Below, one piece after another: positions 26,192-35,077 of a DNA stretch of 64,000 bases. The notes beneath the pieces are model-generated. The model worked only from the letters and a program-made list of their open reading frames with translations, had not been told where the DNA came from and searched no databases. The translations under genes and the position numbers were made by a program. Position 1 is the stretch's first letter, and each line of letters opens with the position of its first letter. The stretch is from an uncultured Luminiphilus sp. (GTDB lineage Bacteria; Pseudomonadota; Gammaproteobacteria; Pseudomonadales; Halieaceae): assembly GCA_938084055.1 (NCBI GenBank), contig CALKDK010000006.1, forward strand, positions 1 through 64,000, written 5' to 3'.

Positions 26192-27115
26192 TCACACTCT
26201 GCTGACTTCGTATCCTGAACTGGGAAAGTGCACCTGCCGGACCCCCAGCCCTTCCCCCTCAACGCGCAGCGTTATCAGGCGATCACCCTGGGCGAGCAAT
26301 GTCCCCCGCACACAGCCGCGGTCAGCGCCGACGGCGCAGACGGCTACCGGGGTATCCCACCAGGTCGCCAACCTGCCGACCCGGGGCTGGCCGCCAGGCA
26401 GGTCCAGGGGGTTGATGGGTTGCTGTGCCAGCGCGGCTCGCGCCACTTCGTAGTCGGACTCCAGCCGGGAACCGGCACCCATGCTGCTGACGCGAGCGAA
26501 CCAACGGTCGAGTGCGCCCAGTCCGGCAATATCATTGCTAACTTCAGGTAGACCACTGCGAACAAACCACAGTATCCCCCAGCAGTGCACATCCGCCAGG
26601 CTGCAGTGATCGCCGTCAAGATAGGCGCGGCCATCAGCAAGCTGATCGTCCAGCAGGCGCGCTGACTGCACAATCTTCAGGGCCATATGATCACGGGTCT
26701 CCGGTAGGGCTGCAAAATCAAGATGGGGAAAGACCGCCGCGCGGTCGTTGTAAAAGTGTGCGTCCCAGTCCTGGGCGTAGAGTGCCACCGCCGAGCGCAG
26801 CACGGGTTCGAAAAGCCCGTCTGCCCAAAGTCCCATGGCATCACTGACAAGGTAGGAGGGTGCAACCAAGCGGGGGGTCTCGGGGTAGAAATAATCAAGG
26901 GCGTCGGCTATGGCTACCGTATCGATAAAAATATCGCTGCCAATTTGCAGTACCGGCGTACCCCGATAACCGCCAGTCAACGCCTCGATATCGGGTTTGG
27001 GAGCAGCCATGGGCATTTCAACTGAACGCCAGTCGAGCCCCTTTATACCCAGAATTTTCTGTGCCTTTTGCGAAAAAGGAGAAGCGTCGTAGTGATGCAG
27101 TATCAAATCAGTCAT
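26192..27115 (-). CDS. Glutathione S-transferase family protein with a C-terminal extension
   Basis: A 307-aa GST-fold protein. The N-terminal thioredoxin-like domain starts YDASPFSQKA, and residues 60-75 hold the glutathione-binding segment (TPVLQIGSDIFIDTVAI). The helical domain runs to about residue 215. About 80 further residues at the C-terminus are beta-rich (GTLLAQGDRLITLRVEGEG) and are not part of a normal GST, which is 200-230 aa. Three bases separate it from the preceding GST gene. The N-terminal active site residue is probably Ser. Role in module A unknown: conjugation or glutathione-dependent cleavage. Confidence 0.85.
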   Translation of the reverse strand: MTDLILHHYDASPFSQKAQKILGIKGLDWRSVEMPMAAPKPDIEALTGGYRGTPVLQIGSDIFIDTVAIADALDYFYPETPRLVAPSYLVSDAMGLWADGLFEPVLRSAVALYAQDWDAHFYNDRAAVFPHLDFAALPETRDHMALKIVQSARLLDDQLADGRAYLDGDHCSLADVHCWGILWFVRSGLPEVSNDIAGLGALDRWFARVSSMGAGSRLESDYEVARAALAQQPINPLDLPGGQPRVGRLATWWDTPVAVCAVGADRGCVRGTLLAQGDRLITLRVEGEGLGVRQVHFPSSGYEVSRV

Positions 27116-27118
27116 GCC

Positions 27119-27838
27119 CTATCCATTATCCTGGGTCGGTTGTAAAGCCCCTGCCCTTTGGTTGAGCAGCAGCGTGTAGTCCTCCGCCGGGATTTCCCGG
27201 GTGGCGTAGCGGGCCATGGCAGCCTCGACCGAAGGCCGTGAGCGCAGCGACTCGTACCATCGTGCGACTGCGGGAAATTCTGTCAGCGTCTGACCCTGCC
27301 AGTCGGCGTGAACCACCCATGGCCAGCAGGCAATATCAGCTATCGAATACGTGCCCGCCAGCCACGGCCGCCGCGATAGAACCTCATTCATAACCCCGTA
27401 CAGGCGGTTAACTTCATCGGTGTACCTGCGAATTCCATAGGGGACCCGTTCAGGCGCAAACTTGCGAAAATGATGCGCCTGCCCCGCTGCAGGTCCCAGA
27501 GCAGACATTTGCCAGTAGAGCCACTGCTTGCACAGCCAGCGCTCACTGAAACCACCCCCGATGAATCGGCCGTGCTGCTCCGCCAGAAACTCGAGAATCG
27601 CGCCCGATTCGAAAATAATCTGGCCATCTGCAAGCTGCAGCAGGGGCACCTTTCGGTTTGGATTCAAAGCAGCAAACGCGGGGCCGAGTTGCTCACCTCC
27701 TGCCAAATCAACCTGTCGACCCTGCCAGTCGATTTCGAGTTCGTGGAGGAGAATAATGACTTTCAGGGAGTTGGGAGAGGGATAGTAATACAGCACCGGT
27801 TGGGCATCCGATGCTGACGTACCGGCGCCATAAGCCAT
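27119..27838 (-). CDS. Glutathione S-transferase family protein
   Basis: A 239-aa GST from ATG 27838. Thioredoxin-like start LYYYPSPNSLKVIILLHELE with Ser as likely catalytic residue, the LNPNRKVPLLQLADG block, and ESGAILEFLAE binding the glutathione gamma-glutamyl end. An upstream in-frame extension overlaps the DUF3604 gene and looks spurious. It is the first of two tandem GSTs in module A. The pair is not closely similar, so it is not a recent duplication. Confidence 0.88.
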   Translation of the reverse strand: MAYGAGTSASDAQPVLYYYPSPNSLKVIILLHELEIDWQGRQVDLAGGEQLGPAFAALNPNRKVPLLQLADGQIIFESGAILEFLAEQHGRFIGGGFSERWLCKQWLYWQMSALGPAAGQAHHFRKFAPERVPYGIRRYTDEVNRLYGVMNEVLSRRPWLAGTYSIADIACWPWVVHADWQGQTLTEFPAVARWYESLRSRPSVEAAMARYATREIPAEDYTLLLNQRAGALQPTQDNG

Positions 27839-27860
27839 CACTGAGCCCCGGGGACTTCGT

Positions 27861-29702
27861 TCATGGATTTGTAGGAACCTCATACCAGATGGGCGAGCTA
27901 TACGCGCGATCCTGAATGAATTCCGGTGCCGCTGCGGGTCGCTCCACGCCAAAGAATGCGGCATCCCGCGTGGTCCAGCGTGGCCGGGGTACCTCGATCA
28001 CCCGGGCATAATAGACGGCATCCGCTGCGGGATCGAATTCGATGTCTGTCCACACCGTGCGCAGCGCTGCAGCGCCGTCCGTTTCCGCCGTACCGGCCAA
28101 TGCGACATCGTAAACCTGCTCCCGGCGCGCACCCGTTCCATCAATCCAGCCCTTGACGACCTGCAGCGCGTGGAGGTCAGGGCCGTCAGGTTCCTTCATG
28201 GCAAGAATGAGAAAACTGGGGGCCATGGGCTCAGCCCCATGACCCACCTGGACCGGCAGTGCCAGGGTTCCCCCCATTGGGACGCCGCGCGCATACCCCA
28301 CGGCAGAAACGGGAACCGCCTGAAGGTCTGTCTCCGTGAAATCCCAGCCGGCAAAAAATCGCAGCTGAATGCGCGAACCTGTAGTGGCATAAACCTCCCT
28401 GCGCTGGAGCGCATCGAAAAGCGCCTGCCGGGTATTTTCTGCGGCCCACACGCCCGTCAGACCGGAAGCACTCAAACGCCAGTTGTCGTTGAGAACCTGG
28501 GCCATCTGGGTGAACATGCGCTCCGCCGAGGGTTCCGTAGAACGGAACTTTCCGAAAAAATTATCCTCCGCCACAGCGCTGTAACCTGTATGTGAGTCGG
28601 TCGCACCGATCATCCCGAAACGATAGGGATTGACGCCCAGGCTGCGTCTGTAGTGCAGCCCCTGCCCCAATGCCGGGCGGGCATACTCCTGGGCAAACAT
28701 CCAGTCTGCCTTGCCCTCAGTGAGGGCAATGTTGCCTTCGTCCCAACGCTCAAAAGCGGCATAGCGATCGTCGGGCGAGAGGATCGGATGCGTCTCCGAG
28801 TCGCCCTTGACCTGGGTCACCTCGAGCAGGGGCTCCCATCGGGCCCTCATCTCGGCATAGGCTGCCCCGATTGGGACACCCGCCAATGTTTCTGGGGCAA
28901 ACATCCGGCCATTACTGACATTGGAATTATGGGGAATGGCCAATATCGAACCCTCGGTCGCGGCCTCGTAGTGCGCCATCGCGGCCCATAAATCCTCGGG
29001 GTCATTACTGTCCTGTGAGGAAAAAGGCACCAACCGGTCTGCGTAGCCCTGCCCCTCCCTGTACAGCACCACTCGATGAAGATTGTCGCCGGATATAGTG
29101 GAGGTCCACTCATAGGCTGGAAACGCCGTGAACAGGTGGGGCTGGTTGTTTCGGTCAGCCGTTGCCACTGCGTCGGCCCAGGCAGCGGTCACAACCGGCG
29201 CTGGCGTCATTTTCTCGGGCGTCGGATTCTGGAATGCATCGGCAAAAGCCATGGTGAGTTCACCCATGCGATCGCTGCGCAGCAGCTCCAACCACTCTGC
29301 AGCCAACGGCCAGTCCGCCAACCGACTATCTTCAGCATCGAGCAGACGATAGACCGAAAGGTACTCTGCATGGTCACTGATGGCGAGAAAGTCCAGCGGG
29401 TAACGGGGACGTACCGGCATGCCGTTGCCCGCTACCACCTGCTCGCCCCGGGCAAAACGATAGGCTGTATCTGGGGTTATCCGGGACCCCATGGTATAGG
29501 CGTCAGCGGAGTTACTGGTATGCAGGTGCAGGTCCCCCCAGTAAAGCTGGGTACGCTGCGGATCGGTATTGGGTGAATAGCTGGTATCCGCATCAAGACC
29601 CACTGACCACAGTGCCACGGCGACCATCAGCACAATACCGAACCGGACGGGTGCTTCGAGACCCGGGGTAGCATCGGATGTTGCCATGCCAGTAACCCGC
29701 AT
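27861..29702 (-). CDS. DUF3604 family protein (PHP-like metal-dependent fold), module A
   Basis: About 613 aa from ATG 29702, whose TGATG overlap couples it to the Rieske gene; ATG 29687 and GTG 29705 are alternatives. A hydrophobic segment near residues 24-36 suggests a signal anchor and export. The DUF3604 blocks are all present: YWGDLHLHTSNSADA, DFLAISDHAEY, IPHNSNVSNG, and GMIGATDSHTGYSA. Many His and Asp residues in these blocks match the metal ligands of PHP phosphoesterases. No enzyme activity is established for the family, to my knowledge. A paralogue sits in module B, again downstream of a Rieske oxygenase. Confidence 0.9.
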   Translation of the reverse strand: MRVTGMATSDATPGLEAPVRFGIVLMVAVALWSVGLDADTSYSPNTDPQRTQLYWGDLHLHTSNSADAYTMGSRITPDTAYRFARGEQVVAGNGMPVRPRYPLDFLAISDHAEYLSVYRLLDAEDSRLADWPLAAEWLELLRSDRMGELTMAFADAFQNPTPEKMTPAPVVTAAWADAVATADRNNQPHLFTAFPAYEWTSTISGDNLHRVVLYREGQGYADRLVPFSSQDSNDPEDLWAAMAHYEAATEGSILAIPHNSNVSNGRMFAPETLAGVPIGAAYAEMRARWEPLLEVTQVKGDSETHPILSPDDRYAAFERWDEGNIALTEGKADWMFAQEYARPALGQGLHYRRSLGVNPYRFGMIGATDSHTGYSAVAEDNFFGKFRSTEPSAERMFTQMAQVLNDNWRLSASGLTGVWAAENTRQALFDALQRREVYATTGSRIQLRFFAGWDFTETDLQAVPVSAVGYARGVPMGGTLALPVQVGHGAEPMAPSFLILAMKEPDGPDLHALQVVKGWIDGTGARREQVYDVALAGTAETDGAAALRTVWTDIEFDPAADAVYYARVIEVPRPRWTTRDAAFFGVERPAAAPEFIQDRAYSSPIWYEVPTNP

Positions 29703-31066
29703 CACCCGCAGGGCTCGATCGCTATCCGACGTTCGAGCTCAACATGAAAGTGTCGCAGGCGCTGCTCTTGCTCTCCCCAGAGTTGGCCCTGAAATGCCTT
29801 GCTACGCATACCCTCCTGCACCGAGGGGAGAAACGCAGCATCCTGTCCAAGCACCAGACCCAGGTTGGGATCTTCATCAATGAGATAGGTTTCCGTGGGT
29901 GCCCGGACTGTCCCGGTCACGTCCGTATTGTCCGGCAGGCCCATCCAGCCAGGGGGACAGTAGTTGGGATCATCCACCGGAAACATCAGGGTCATGGTGT
30001 CGTACCAGAATTTCTGGGGGTCAGTATCGTGGGGCAGAAAACGCATCAGGAAGATGGCTTCGGGGTGACACCCGATCTGGACATTGGGGAATATGCCCGT
30101 CGCCCAACTGTCTGATAGCTGCCCGTCGGTAAAACGCTCGTACCCCAGACCGAGTCGCTCCGAGCGGGCGCGCTTACCCTGTTGAATGGCCCTGCGGACA
30201 TCCAGAGCGGAACCAGCGAAAGTATCCGGGTCCACCCCTGCCTCCCGCAGCATGAATTGCAACCCTTCATTGACAGTCTGCTGGTCAGGGATACGTGGGC
30301 TGGGCTCCCCCAATGGAACAATCATTCTGCTGGCTCCCATGGGATACAGATCGTACTGAACGTTCAGGTCTCCCATAACGCCCCGGGTCTCTGGGTGCAC
30401 CGCATGCAGGTGATAGCTTTCATAGAACGCCTCGACGCCAACTTTCCAGTTTGAACCCCACTCACTGCAGACATGGCGAACCACTTTCATGCGGTCAATC
30501 TGATAGTTCTCGAGGTAGCCTTCTGGCAAACCCAACTCTTCGGCAAGGGGGACGGCATCGTCATCCATATTGATAAAAATAAGACCAGCATGAATCTCGC
30601 AGCGCGCCTGCCTCAGGCCGGGCCTGTGTCCGACCACTTCTGGTCTGAAGGTCTCCTCGTCAGTGATGCTGCGCAGGGCGCCGTCCTGGGTAAAACTCCA
30701 GCTATGAAATGGACAGACAAAGACTTTTCTATTGCCGCGCTCCTGGTTGAGCAGGCGTGATCCTCGATGGGGGCACACGTTATAGAACGCACGTATACCC
30801 TCCTTCGTTCTGGATATGATGAAAGATTCGTGGCCTATGCGGAACAGAAAGTAGTCGCCCAGCGCAGGAAGGTCACTGACTACGCCGGCCAGAAGCCAGC
30901 TCCGAGTCCAAACCCGATCCCATTCACGCTGCATGAAACTTGACGAAAAGTAACCGCTTTTGTCATGGATCGCCGTGCCGTTGTCGATTTCAGGCTGCTT
31001 GGCCTCCAGACACTCCGCTGGGGCATCGGGGTTAATTACCGCCACTGGTATCAATTTACTGTTCAC
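29702..31066 (-). CDS. Rieske non-heme iron oxygenase, alpha subunit (module A)
   Basis: A 454-aa oxygenase from a GTG at 31066 with a strong GGAGAGG site. The Rieske cluster ligands are Cys98/His100 and Cys118/His121 (CPHRG and CPFHSW). The mononuclear iron site has His219 and His224 (ESYHLHAVH). The residue that bridges the two iron sites is Glu216 (NWKVGVEAFYESYH) rather than the usual Asp. The catalytic domain is full length. It probably hydroxylates a hydrophobic substrate with electrons from a ferredoxin. It overlaps DUF35 by four bases (GTGA) and DUF3604 by TGATG. Confidence 0.95.
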   Translation of the reverse strand: MNSKLIPVAVINPDAPAECLEAKQPEIDNGTAIHDKSGYFSSSFMQREWDRVWTRSWLLAGVVSDLPALGDYFLFRIGHESFIISRTKEGIRAFYNVCPHRGSRLLNQERGNRKVFVCPFHSWSFTQDGALRSITDEETFRPEVVGHRPGLRQARCEIHAGLIFINMDDDAVPLAEELGLPEGYLENYQIDRMKVVRHVCSEWGSNWKVGVEAFYESYHLHAVHPETRGVMGDLNVQYDLYPMGASRMIVPLGEPSPRIPDQQTVNEGLQFMLREAGVDPDTFAGSALDVRRAIQQGKRARSERLGLGYERFTDGQLSDSWATGIFPNVQIGCHPEAIFLMRFLPHDTDPQKFWYDTMTLMFPVDDPNYCPPGWMGLPDNTDVTGTVRAPTETYLIDEDPNLGLVLGQDAAFLPSVQEGMRSKAFQGQLWGEQEQRLRHFHVELERRIAIEPCG

Positions 31067-31470
31067 GGGGATGCCTCTCCTTGCTGCAGTGGACTGGGGC
31101 TGAATACCGGCAACCTGCCGGCGGCGCCCACAGGCTGAAATGTCAGGACGACCGGCGTACCAATTTGCACCTGCTCGGGGTCAGGACCAACGATATGGGT
31201 CATCATCCGAACACCTTCATCGAGTTCCACCAGTGCCACTACGTAGGGGGCAATAAAATCTGCCGATACGCCCCTGCGCACCACTGTAAAACTCACCACC
31301 ACTCCCCCACCCCGGGACTCCGTCCAATCCAGCCGGTCTCCGGCGCAGTGACTGCAGGTGATACGTGGATAAAACTGACAGCGTTGGCAATCGAGACATT
31401 GCTGGATCAACAAGCGCCCGGCGTCTATGCCCTCGGCGTAAGCCTGGTTTACCTGATCGGTGCCACCCAT
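31063..31470 (-). CDS. DUF35 (Zn-ribbon/OB-fold) acyl-CoA-binding protein, module A
   Basis: A 135-aa protein from ATG 31470. Two CxxC pairs (CLDCQRC, CSHC) form the rubredoxin-like zinc ribbon, followed by an OB-fold. In steroid degraders this family (ChsH2 C-terminus) forms a tight complex with the Ltp2 aldolase and the MaoC hydratase. Here it is a separate protein, six bases after the stop of the thiolase-like gene, which supports the same complex. It is non-catalytic by family precedent. Confidence 0.9.
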   Translation of the reverse strand: MGGTDQVNQAYAEGIDAGRLLIQQCLDCQRCQFYPRITCSHCAGDRLDWTESRGGGVVVSFTVVRRGVSADFIAPYVVALVELDEGVRMMTHIVGPDPEQVQIGTPVVLTFQPVGAAGRLPVFSPSPLQQGEASP

Positions 31471-31476
31471 CAAAAA

Positions 31477-32646
31477 CTACCCCCGGTCCCCGCGACCCAA
31501 AATCAGCGTCGCGTGACTTGACATGATGCCACCCTGTGCATGGAGCAGGGTGTGTTCCAAACGGTCCAGTTGGCGATCTCCCGCTGTGCCGCGATATTGA
31601 CGTATGGCCTCGGTAAGACCAAACATCGCACCGGGATTACCGGGGTGGCAGTGGGACAGCATGCCACCGTGGGTATTCACCGGTAGCTGCCCACCGGGTC
31701 GGGTCGCACCACTGGCCAATAAGGCCCCGGCTTCCCCTTTGTCGCAAAACCCCAGATCTTCAAGTTGAATGAGTAGCGCCGGTGAAAAACAATCATAGAG
31801 CTGCGCCAAATCCACCTCCCCCACCCCAATTCCCGCCTGGGCCAGCGCGGCCTTTCCTGAATCGACCGCCGCGGACGTCGTCAGGCTCGATGCCTGGCTG
31901 ATGTGTTCATAATGATGGCCTTCGCCGTACCCCCTGACCATAACGGGTGGGTGCGGGAGGTGATGCGCGCGGTCCAGGCTGGTGAGCACCACAGCTGCTC
32001 CCCCATCTGACACGATTGAGCAGTCCAGCAGCTTCAGGGGATCGGCGATTGGCTTTGAATTGAGGACGTCATCGACGCTCACAGGCTCGCGGTACTGGGC
32101 GGTTGGATTGAGCGATGCCCAGGCCCGGGAAGATACCATTGCCTCGGCGAAGTCCGCCTCGGTAGTGCCGTAAGTCGCCATATGAGCCCTCGCTATCAGG
32201 GCGTAGTAAGCGGGTACGGTTGGCCCGTAAGGCTGCTCATAGATGGGATGCCCAGAGCTGGACTGCACCATCATCGCCCGATCACGGGTCATGAAACTGC
32301 GCATACTGTCCGCCATGGCCACGACAACCGTGTGCGCCAGCCCGGTCTGGATCGCTGCTGCGGCGTAGCGCAATGCGGTGAAGGTAGTCCCGCCGCCGGT
32401 ACCGACGCTCAGGCAATGTCCGGGTGTCAGGCCCGCATATTCCGCCGTGGCCTCCGCGTGATACATGACCGGGACGACCAACGAGTTACAGGTAATCAGG
32501 CCGTCCACGTCGCCGGGCTTGAGGCCGGCATCTGCGATGGCGCCCAGCGTGGCCTCGACGCCAAGAGCCATGGGCCCTCGATCCGTGACAACACCCAGCG
32601 TCGTCTCATAGCTGCCAACGATGGCAATATCAGACAGCGCCCGCAT
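31477..32646 (-). CDS. Ltp2-like thiolase-fold protein (probable retro-aldolase)
   Basis: A 389-aa SCP2-thiolase-family protein. The site where thiolases have their nucleophilic Cys (NxxCATG) reads VGTGGGTT (81-88), so the Cys is gone. A YDCF motif (Tyr284) and an NTHGGML block are kept. These traits match the Ltp2 aldolases, in which a Tyr base in this region cleaves a beta-hydroxyacyl-CoA by retro-aldol chemistry. It starts directly after the MaoC C-half and precedes DUF35, the ChsH1/ChsH2/Ltp2 order seen in steroid side-chain degradation. It is therefore likely to cleave carbon-carbon bonds, not to act as a thiolase. Confidence 0.85.
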   Translation of the reverse strand: MRALSDIAIVGSYETTLGVVTDRGPMALGVEATLGAIADAGLKPGDVDGLITCNSLVVPVMYHAEATAEYAGLTPGHCLSVGTGGGTTFTALRYAAAAIQTGLAHTVVVAMADSMRSFMTRDRAMMVQSSSGHPIYEQPYGPTVPAYYALIARAHMATYGTTEADFAEAMVSSRAWASLNPTAQYREPVSVDDVLNSKPIADPLKLLDCSIVSDGGAAVVLTSLDRAHHLPHPPVMVRGYGEGHHYEHISQASSLTTSAAVDSGKAALAQAGIGVGEVDLAQLYDCFSPALLIQLEDLGFCDKGEAGALLASGATRPGGQLPVNTHGGMLSHCHPGNPGAMFGLTEAIRQYRGTAGDRQLDRLEHTLLHAQGGIMSSHATLILGRGDRG

Positions 32647-33063
32647 CTAACGGGCGCCCCGATGTAATCGAACACCGACGGTGCCGGGAGCTACTGCATC
32701 TCCCTGCTCATTCAGTATCGAGACGTCCAGCATCACCTCGCCTGTTTCGGCATCGTAGGCAGTGATGACTGCGGTCGCCGTCAGCGTATCGCCGACGTAG
32801 GTGGCGCCACGGTTGGAGTAGGCGATCGACGTGATAACGCCGGCATCGCCAAGCCATTCATCAACCACCTGATGGAGCCAATCACCCAGCATTGGCCCGG
32901 CGAGCACCAGAGCCGGATAGCCTTCGATTTCCGTCGCGTAGGGGAGATCAAAATGAATGCGGTGGCCATTCCACAGGGCGGCGTTGTAGAGCATCAACTG
33001 GACGGTGTCGGGTTTGTGTTGACGCTCCGGTAGCACGGCGCCTGCGGCGGGTGCAGGATTCAT
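32647..33063 (-). CDS. MaoC-like dehydratase, catalytic hotdog half (module A)
   Basis: A 138-aa hotdog protein. The typical NxHRIHFDxxYA block (NGHRIHFDLPYA) carries the hydratase Asp/His, and the following EGYPALVLAGPML also fits mesaconyl-CoA hydratase/HTD2-type enzymes. It should hydrate an enoyl-CoA together with the non-catalytic partner encoded just upstream. The ATG overlaps the upstream stop (ATGA). Stops one base before the thiolase ATG. The split arrangement resembles ChsH1 and the N-terminal part of ChsH2. Confidence 0.88.
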   Translation of the reverse strand: MNPAPAAGAVLPERQHKPDTVQLMLYNAALWNGHRIHFDLPYATEIEGYPALVLAGPMLGDWLHQVVDEWLGDAGVITSIAYSNRGATYVGDTLTATAVITAYDAETGEVMLDVSILNEQGDAVAPGTVGVRLHRGAR

Positions 33064-33515
33064 CGCAGGATCCTTGTGGTTTTCTCGCGAAGGACAAGAT
33101 CTCCCTGATCATCCCGGATTTCCATCTCAACTTCATAAAAAATCAGGGGACCGGAGCGACCGGCCTTTTCATAGATGGCTGTGAGGGTACGCACTGCGGT
33201 CAACCAATCTCCCGGGTGGATGGGTTTCAGGTACTGGATATCGAGACCACCCGCCATCGCCCGCTCCAATGGGAACTTGGGCAACAACGTATCAATCGAT
33301 ACGCCATCGGGACTGAGCTGATCAAGCGCCACCACATCCCAGAACAGGGGCACATGAAACATCGGCGGCGCCACATCACCGTCCAGATATTTTTGCTGCC
33401 TGCTCCCGGTGGCAACGGCATACTTCCGTATATCCCGCCGCGTGACGATTTCCCTCTGGGGTCTACTTTGGCGGCCCACATTGGCCAACAGTTGCTCCGA
33501 TATCAAGCTGGTCAA
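33060..33515 (-). CDS. MaoC N-terminal (FAS1-like dehydratase) half, module A
   Basis: A 151-aa hotdog-fold protein of the MaoC_dehydrat_N type (QREIVTRRDIRKYAVATG, then LDGDVAPPMF and LDIQYLKPIHPGD). The catalytic D/H of the partner family is absent, so it is the acyl-CoA-binding half. It starts with TTG overlapping the TGA of the ligase (TTGA) and has a GGGAAG site. With the next gene it forms a heteromeric enoyl-CoA hydratase. Confidence 0.85.
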   Translation of the reverse strand: MTSLISEQLLANVGRQSRPQREIVTRRDIRKYAVATGSRQQKYLDGDVAPPMFHVPLFWDVVALDQLSPDGVSIDTLLPKFPLERAMAGGLDIQYLKPIHPGDWLTAVRTLTAIYEKAGRSGPLIFYEVEMEIRDDQGDLVLREKTTRILR

Positions 33516-35068
33516 ACCTTGCTTCCCTCACCCTGCCAATAGGGATCGCGCAACGCTCGCTTGAGAATTTTCCCCGTTGGGGCCTTGGGTAAAGCCGCTA
33601 CAAAATCAACGCTTTTGGGCTTTTGGTAGGAGGCGAGGTGCTGGCTGGCGACATGGATAATATCCTCCGCTGTGGCAACCTCGCCGGGCTTCAGCACCAC
33701 AACCGCTTTAACGGCCTCGCCCCAGGTATCATCCGGTATCCCAAATACCGCTGACTCGAGCACCGCAGGGTGGTTATGGATAGCCGCCTCCACCTGCGTG
33801 CTGTAGATATTTTCTCCTCCGGAAATAATCATATCCTTCGCCCGGTCGACGATAAAAATGTAACCATCTCCGTCCCAGACCGCGATATCTCCGGTCCACA
33901 GCCAGCCATCGCGCAGCGTGTCGGCCGTGAGTTCAGGACGTCGCCAGTAGCCCACCATATTGGCCTCGGAGCGCACGATGATTTCACCCGGCGTTTGCCC
34001 ATCCCGGGGCACCTGCTGGCCATCGGCATTGACCACCTGAACCTCAGTAACGAAGCCGGGACGGCCACAGGAACTCAACCGCTCGGGATGACTACCTGCC
34101 AGGGCGTTATCGTGATCCTCCTGGGACAGAAAGGTCATGGTCATACCTTCGGTCTGCCCGTAACCCTGAATAAGCGTACAGGGAAAAGCTTTCATCGCCG
34201 CCGCCACAACGGAACGCGGCATGGGTCCCCCGCCGTACTGAAAATTGCGCAAACTGCTCAGATCGTAGTCGTCAAATCCGTCCACTGCCATCATCCAGTT
34301 AATCATGGTAGTGATCCCCAGGAACGCTGAAACTCGTTCCCTCTGGATAACCTCTAGGGCCAATTTCGCGTCAAAGTTGATCAGGACAACGGGACAACCG
34401 TGGGCCATATAATTCATGGCCAGTGCCACTGGTATGTGGAACATCTGGCCCGTCAACATGTAGACGTCGGTGGGGACAATTCGCTCAGCCACGGTCTGGT
34501 TAATCATTCCCATGTAGAGCGAATGGTGGGTGTGAAGGGCTCCCTTGGAAAGACCCGTGGTGCCGCCGGTGTAGAGGATCAATGCCGGATCATCCCCGGT
34601 GACCGTGAACGCCGACTCGGGCTCCTCCGGTGAAGCTGCGGCGATCAGTCGCTCGTAGTCATCCATTGGGTCGTCCGCGAAAACAAGCCACTCCCGGATC
34701 TGGATCCTGCCGCGCAGTCGCTCCGCAAGGTCGCGATATTCTGCAGAGACCACAATAACTTCTGGCGCCCCATCCTCAAGAAGCCGGAGGAGTTCTTCCT
34801 CACTCAGGCGCCAATTTAGCGGGAGGGCGATAAGCCCACAGCGGGCAACACCATAGAAGACTTCCATGTACTGGATGCAGTTCTTGGACAGGATGGCAAC
34901 GCGGTCGCCCTTCTGGAGCGCCAGATCATCGCGAAGCGCATTGGCGAGACGCCGGACCCGATCGTCGAGCTCGCCGTAGCTGATCCGTCTGTCATTGGGA
35001 ACATCGACCAGGGCCTCACGCCCGGAGTCAAGGCTGGCAGTCTTGGCAGGAATTCGTCCGAGGTTCAT
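33512..35068 (-). CDS. AMP-dependent acyl-CoA synthetase (module A)
   Basis: A 518-aa adenylate-forming ligase. The P-loop reads YTGGTTGLSKG, the adenine motif is GYGQTEG, GWLWTGD follows, and the catalytic Lys is in PTGKILKRAL near the C-terminus. The sequence resembles long-chain/steroid acid CoA ligases such as FadD3. It activates a carboxylic acid to the CoA thioester and so starts the module A pathway. It is 9 bases after the SnoaL gene and overlaps the MaoC-N gene by four bases. Confidence 0.92.
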   Translation of the reverse strand: MNLGRIPAKTASLDSGREALVDVPNDRRISYGELDDRVRRLANALRDDLALQKGDRVAILSKNCIQYMEVFYGVARCGLIALPLNWRLSEEELLRLLEDGAPEVIVVSAEYRDLAERLRGRIQIREWLVFADDPMDDYERLIAAASPEEPESAFTVTGDDPALILYTGGTTGLSKGALHTHHSLYMGMINQTVAERIVPTDVYMLTGQMFHIPVALAMNYMAHGCPVVLINFDAKLALEVIQRERVSAFLGITTMINWMMAVDGFDDYDLSSLRNFQYGGGPMPRSVVAAAMKAFPCTLIQGYGQTEGMTMTFLSQEDHDNALAGSHPERLSSCGRPGFVTEVQVVNADGQQVPRDGQTPGEIIVRSEANMVGYWRRPELTADTLRDGWLWTGDIAVWDGDGYIFIVDRAKDMIISGGENIYSTQVEAAIHNHPAVLESAVFGIPDDTWGEAVKAVVVLKPGEVATAEDIIHVASQHLASYQKPKSVDFVAALPKAPTGKILKRALRDPYWQGEGSKV

Positions 35069-35077
35069 GCCGACCCC

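Noticed and set aside
27119-27320. A second frame in the GST region
   Set aside because: Overlaps the GST gene in another frame and shows no motif.
33060-33515. Enoyl-CoA hydratase reading of the MaoC-N gene alone
   Set aside because: The catalytic Asp/His block is absent; it is present in the neighbouring MaoC-C protein, so only the pair is likely to be active.
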